64,000 nt of DNA from Cervus elaphus. Lineage: Eukaryota > Chordata > Mammalia > Artiodactyla > Cervidae. The position numbers and the translations under genes were made by a program. Under the pieces are notes generated by a model. It was given only the letters and a program-made list of their open reading frames with translations, was not told where the DNA came from and ran no database searches. Below are positions 60,403 to 64,000 of the stretch, piece by piece. The DNA lies in the NCBI RefSeq assembly GCF_910594005.1, contig NC_057823.1:61936015-62000014 (forward strand), in the 5' to 3' direction. How positions within the stretch are numbered: position 1 is the first letter of the stretch; the number at the start of each line of letters is the position of its first letter.

Positions 60403-60639
60403 CACTGTATGAAAACCACGCCTCATTAAAAAGATTCCATTCATGGATCAGTATATGTTATGTGATTACTAGTTTTTTCACAATTTTCAAGAGCCACTTG
60501 TATTGTATAAAATAGTAACAGAAAACATCATTTAGACTAGGTATTCATTTATATTATGAAAGCTATTAAGGTACTCATTTAGCTTCAGAAAAACTTCTGT
60601 TAAAATTCAAGAACTGATCTTAAGAATAAAATGGAATAC

Positions 60640-60902
60640 AGCTTCCCTGGTAGCTCAGTGGGTAAAGAATCCACCTACCAAAGCAAGAGACCAATGCAGG
60701 AGTTTCAGCCCTGATCCGGGAAGAGCCCACACGCTCTAAGCCTGAACCCGCCCGCCCAGAGGCGGTGCTCCGCAACCAGAAGCCTGCACGCCGCAACTGC
60801 AGCGTAATTCCCAACTCTCCACAGCTAGAGGAAAGCCTACCTGCACAGCAACAAAGACCCAGCACAGCCAAAAATAAACACAAAAATTATATTTAAAAAA
60901 AT
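60640..60902 (+). mobile_element. CHR-type SINE, long form
   Basis: Head cagcttccctggtagctcag, gccctgatccgggaagagc, cgccgcaactgcagcg and an A-rich tail after cccagcacagccaaaaat. Unusually GC-rich for its surroundings. Confidence 0.88.
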
Positions 60903-61069
60903 AAAATGGAATAAGTTAAAAAGATTAAATGAGTTAACATTTGCTTCAAATTCTCTTATACAGACTTCTTGACATTGAAGTTTCTCCTAAACAGGACAGA
61001 TAATGAGAAAACCTTAGCAAATCGTATCTTAGGTATCTTAGATAGATATTAAGTATTAGATATTAGATA

Positions 61070-61264
61070 GTGACTCTAGTCACTGAGTCATGTCCAAATC
61101 TTTGCAACTCCATGAACCATAGCCCACCAGGCTCCTCTGTCCATGGGATTTCCCAGGCAAGAATACTGGAGTGGGTTGTCATTTTCTTCGCCAGGAGATC
61201 TTCCTGACCCAGGGATCAAACCCATATCTCTGGCATTCGCAGGCAGATTCAGCAGGGAAGCCCC
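61070..61264 (-). mobile_element. Bov-tA SINE
   Basis: Reverse: tcactgagtcatgtccaaat, atagcccaccaggctcc, ggcaagaatactggagtgg and head ttcagcagggaagcccc. Confidence 0.93.
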
Positions 61265-61467
61265 ACAGATTAAGTATACTCAGAAACAAAATGACCTAGC
61301 TCTAGAAAATGGCTAAAGCCAAGGCGGTAAAATCTATGGACTATACAAATGTTTACAAGTATCACTCCACTTTAAGATACAAATCAATAACATCCACAAA
61401 AGTTCTCATCTAGCAACCCATGGACTCAAAAGGGAGAGAAAGGATTATAAGAATTTTAAGGACCTAA

Positions 61468-61625
61468 TGGACTTCCTGGTGGCTCACACAGTAAAGAATT
61501 TGCCTGCAATGCAGGAGACCAGGGTTCTATCCCTGGGTCATTCTCCCCTGGATAAGAGAATGGCAACCCACTCCAATATTCTTGCCTAGTGAATCCCATG
61601 GACAGAGGAGCCTGGTGTGCAACAT
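61468..61625 (+). mobile_element. Bov-tA SINE (3' truncated)
   Basis: Forward: tggacttcctggtggctcac, gggttctatccctgggtc, aacccactccaatattcttg, ggacagaggagcctggtg. Confidence 0.92.
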
Positions 61626-62636
61626 AACACTTTCACAATTAAGTAACAGTGCAAACAATAGGTTACTTACATTTATCAGTTTTTCTGTATGAGACCAAAT
61701 ACCATAAAGGAAGGAGGCATAATATGGGTCTACAGCATCAAGTGAAAAGGTGTGGGGTATGTAAGCAGACATAATTTGATCTTGACATAAAGGTGAAAAC
61801 TGCTCACAAGAAAACTGGAAGTTAGGAGACATCTAGTAAGAAGTACTTTAGAAGACTCAATAGTCTAATCTGTACCATCGAGTGTGGCTATTATCTCTCA
61901 AGTTTCACCCAGCTCCAAATGCTATCTAAGCATCATTCCATTATTCCATTACTAGAAATCCAGCATAAGCCAATATAAGTACCTTTAGTATATCACAGAT
62001 TTAGTATATCACAGTTACTCTATGGTTTTAGTTACTCTACCAATTAAAATCACATTTCTCATGTATCTGGTGATCTCTAACATTCTCTCTCTAATAAAGA
62101 AATACCCAGTGTAGATGTCATCTTTGTTCTCTGGTAACAATATTAGAATTTATTTACAGGATATATGCTCAGTGCCAAAAAGTTAAGATTAAAATTTAAG
62201 TTGCTTTTAACACTGAACAGTAAGAATTAACTAATACTTTACAAATATCTCCCAGGACCTCTGACATTCAGAGAGGGCAAAAAAAAGGGGGGGGCGGTGG
62301 GTTAAAAAAAACAACCAAGACAACCAAAATTATCCTATGCCCTTGCCCATCTTCATCATATTTTCTATAAAAGTGTACCCCATTAATTCACTTCCTCCTA
62401 AATACTAACCCATGGTTTACCTGATGCAGATAGTATTTTTAAGGTCCTGAGTAGTATCTCACTACTAAAATATCATTCAAAGGTAAGATCTAGACCAAAC
62501 ACCAAACTGTGATGAAATGCTTTCTAGCTACCATCATCTGAAAATAAATCTTAAAATTTCATAGCCACAAGTCCTAACATCAACTAGGCCAGTGACTTAT
62601 TTAAGTAGGGGAACTTGTTTAAACAAAACCCTACCT

Positions 62637-62918
62637 GGGTTTTCCTGGTAGCTCAGTGGCACAGAATCCTCCTGCCAGTGCAGGGGACACAAGTTCCATC
62701 CCTGGTCCGGGAAGATCCCACATGTCTTGAAGCAACTAAGCCTGCATGTGGCAAATGCTGAAGCCTACGTGCTTAGAGCCCAGTGCGCCGCAATAAAAGA
62801 CATTGAAGTGAGACGCCTGTGCAACGCAACTAGAGTAGCCCCTGCTCACTCCAACTGAAGGCCTACGTACAGCAATTAATGAAGACCCAGCACAGTCAAA
62901 AAAATAAAATAAATGCTA
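62637..62918 (+). mobile_element. CHR-type SINE, long form
   Basis: Head gggttttcctggtagctcag, ttccatccctggtccggg, gaagcaactaagcctgc, and tail gacccagcacagtcaaaaa followed by A-rich sequence. Confidence 0.9.
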
Positions 62919-63624
62919 AAGACAAAACAAACCCTACCAAAAAGCTCCGTGTGCAAAACTTTTTCCAACAGATGAGTAGGAAATTCTAAACTTTTCTGTC
63001 CAGGATACTTCTACCCCAACAAAATTAGAAAATTATCAACTTGGTAAAATCCTCTTATTTCAAAAAAGAGGAAACTGACATGCCCAGAAAGATTAAGGGA
63101 CTGACTGACCCCAGATCACTCAGTCAATACCACATGGCAGATTTAGAGAACAACTGAATTCAGTTCAAAGTAGCACAAAAAAAGGAGGGTTGTAACAGAA
63201 ACACAGTAACTTAAAATGAACTCCCAGAGGTCAATTCACAAGACCCAAAGGCTTTTAGTTTCTTAAAAATATCTAGAGACTGAATACCATCCTCCCCCTC
63301 TTGCTCTTTATACTCAATGGATGCTGTGTTTCTGCACAACAGATCCCTTAATAGGGTCCTTACAAACTAAGGACTTGATACAGCAGATAGGTTATAACAT
63401 ACAGGCCTGGTAATTTTCAGCCTTTGTTTTAGAATATCCCATAGAATCTTAAGACAATTTTCAGGGTGAGGGTTGATCGGGGGAGGAGGAAGATATTAGT
63501 GAAGTCTAAAAATTTTGGTGCTAAATTTCTAATACAATGGGGAACAGACTGCCTTATTTAATTTAGCTAAGCAGACAATTTAATTTAGTATTTCCCAAGT
63601 AAATATTTATTGAGTGTATTTATT

Positions 63625-63834
63625 GGGCTTCCCAGGTAGTGGTAAAGAATCCGCCTGCCAACGCAGGAGATGCAAGAGAGAGGGTTCAATCCCTGAGTCA
63701 GGAAGATCCCCTAGAGCAGGAAATGGCAACTCGCTCCAGTATTCCTCTCTAGAAAATTCCATGGACAGAGGAGTCCATGGGGCCGACAGAGTCGGACATG
63801 ACTGAGCAACTAAACACAAACACACACGCATACA
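63625..63834 (+). mobile_element. Bov-tA SINE
   Basis: Forward: gggcttcccaggtagtgg, gggttcaatccctgagtcag, ggacagaggagtccatgg, gacatgactgagcaac, with an acacac tail. Confidence 0.93.
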
Positions 63835-64000
63835 GTTAATGTGGAAATAGTGGGGAACAAACTAAGCAGAGCAGATGTTGCTGCCACCCAAAAGAAACCT
63901 TATGCATTAAGTCTTTCTTATCCTTCCCACTTCAGTGGACAAACAGTTCTCTCTCATACTTTAAAACCAATGATCCACTTTTTGTTTCTATGTACCTGGA

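Larger units (their letters stand above)
44797..64000 (-). other. CSNK1A1: CSNK1A1 intron 2 (at least 19.2 kb, continues past the window)
   Basis: No exon matching the expected upstream coding sequence (ending in GGVGIPHIR) was found on the minus strand, so the intron should extend beyond 64000. It is much richer in SINEs than the rest of the gene and holds LINE, LTR and DNA-transposon relics, listed separately. Stretches not listed (for example 46570-47700, 52400-53200, 54900-56740, 57030-57900) look like unique AT-rich DNA. Confidence 0.85.

Noticed and set aside
1..64000. CRISPR arrays, operons, phage or bacterial mobile elements
   Set aside because: The window is clearly mammalian; the repeats are SINEs, LINEs, LTRs and DNA-transposon relics with no regularly spaced arrays.

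Overview
This is mammalian nuclear DNA from a ruminant, almost certainly a bovid. The evidence is the dense set of Bov-tA/Bov-A SINEs, CHR-type (cetacean-hippo-ruminant) SINEs and BovB LINE fragments, together with a vertebrate intron-exon gene. Species cannot be fixed from the sequence alone (Bos, Ovis and Capra all fit).

The only gene I can support is CSNK1A1, casein kinase 1 alpha, on the minus strand. Nine coding exons lie between 44796 and 22945, all with canonical splice sites and matching phases. They encode residues 77 to 337 of the 337-residue form, plus the optional 28-residue L insert. The total of 868 coding bases leaves exactly the 230 bases expected for the first two coding exons. 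I could not find those exons; they should lie beyond 64000, behind an intron longer than 19 kb. The exons carry the catalytic HRD motif, the DFG motif, the CK1-specific SIN motif and the kinase C-lobe.

Layout. 1-15500: GC-richer intergenic DNA downstream of the gene, packed with SINEs, MIRs and an MLT1-like LTR, with no supported gene. 15500-22944: AT-rich and almost repeat-free; its upper part is the CSNK1A1 3' UTR, interrupted by one Bov-tA insertion at 21320-21505. 22945-44796: coding exons and introns, very poor in SINEs. 44797-64000: the large intron 2, rich again in SINEs and holding a BovB reverse-transcriptase fragment, a Tigger element nested in an LTR, and two striking palindromes.

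The most interesting points are in the CSNK1A1 3' end. A GC-AG alternative donor inside the C-terminal exon exactly accounts for the 12-residue S insert. The L-insert exon has a weak donor. In the 7-kb last intron, three segments look like undescribed or little-known alternative terminal coding exons. One of them (25381-25526) has a very strong acceptor and is phase-compatible with both donors of the preceding exon, giving a CK1 alpha with a new 48-residue tail.
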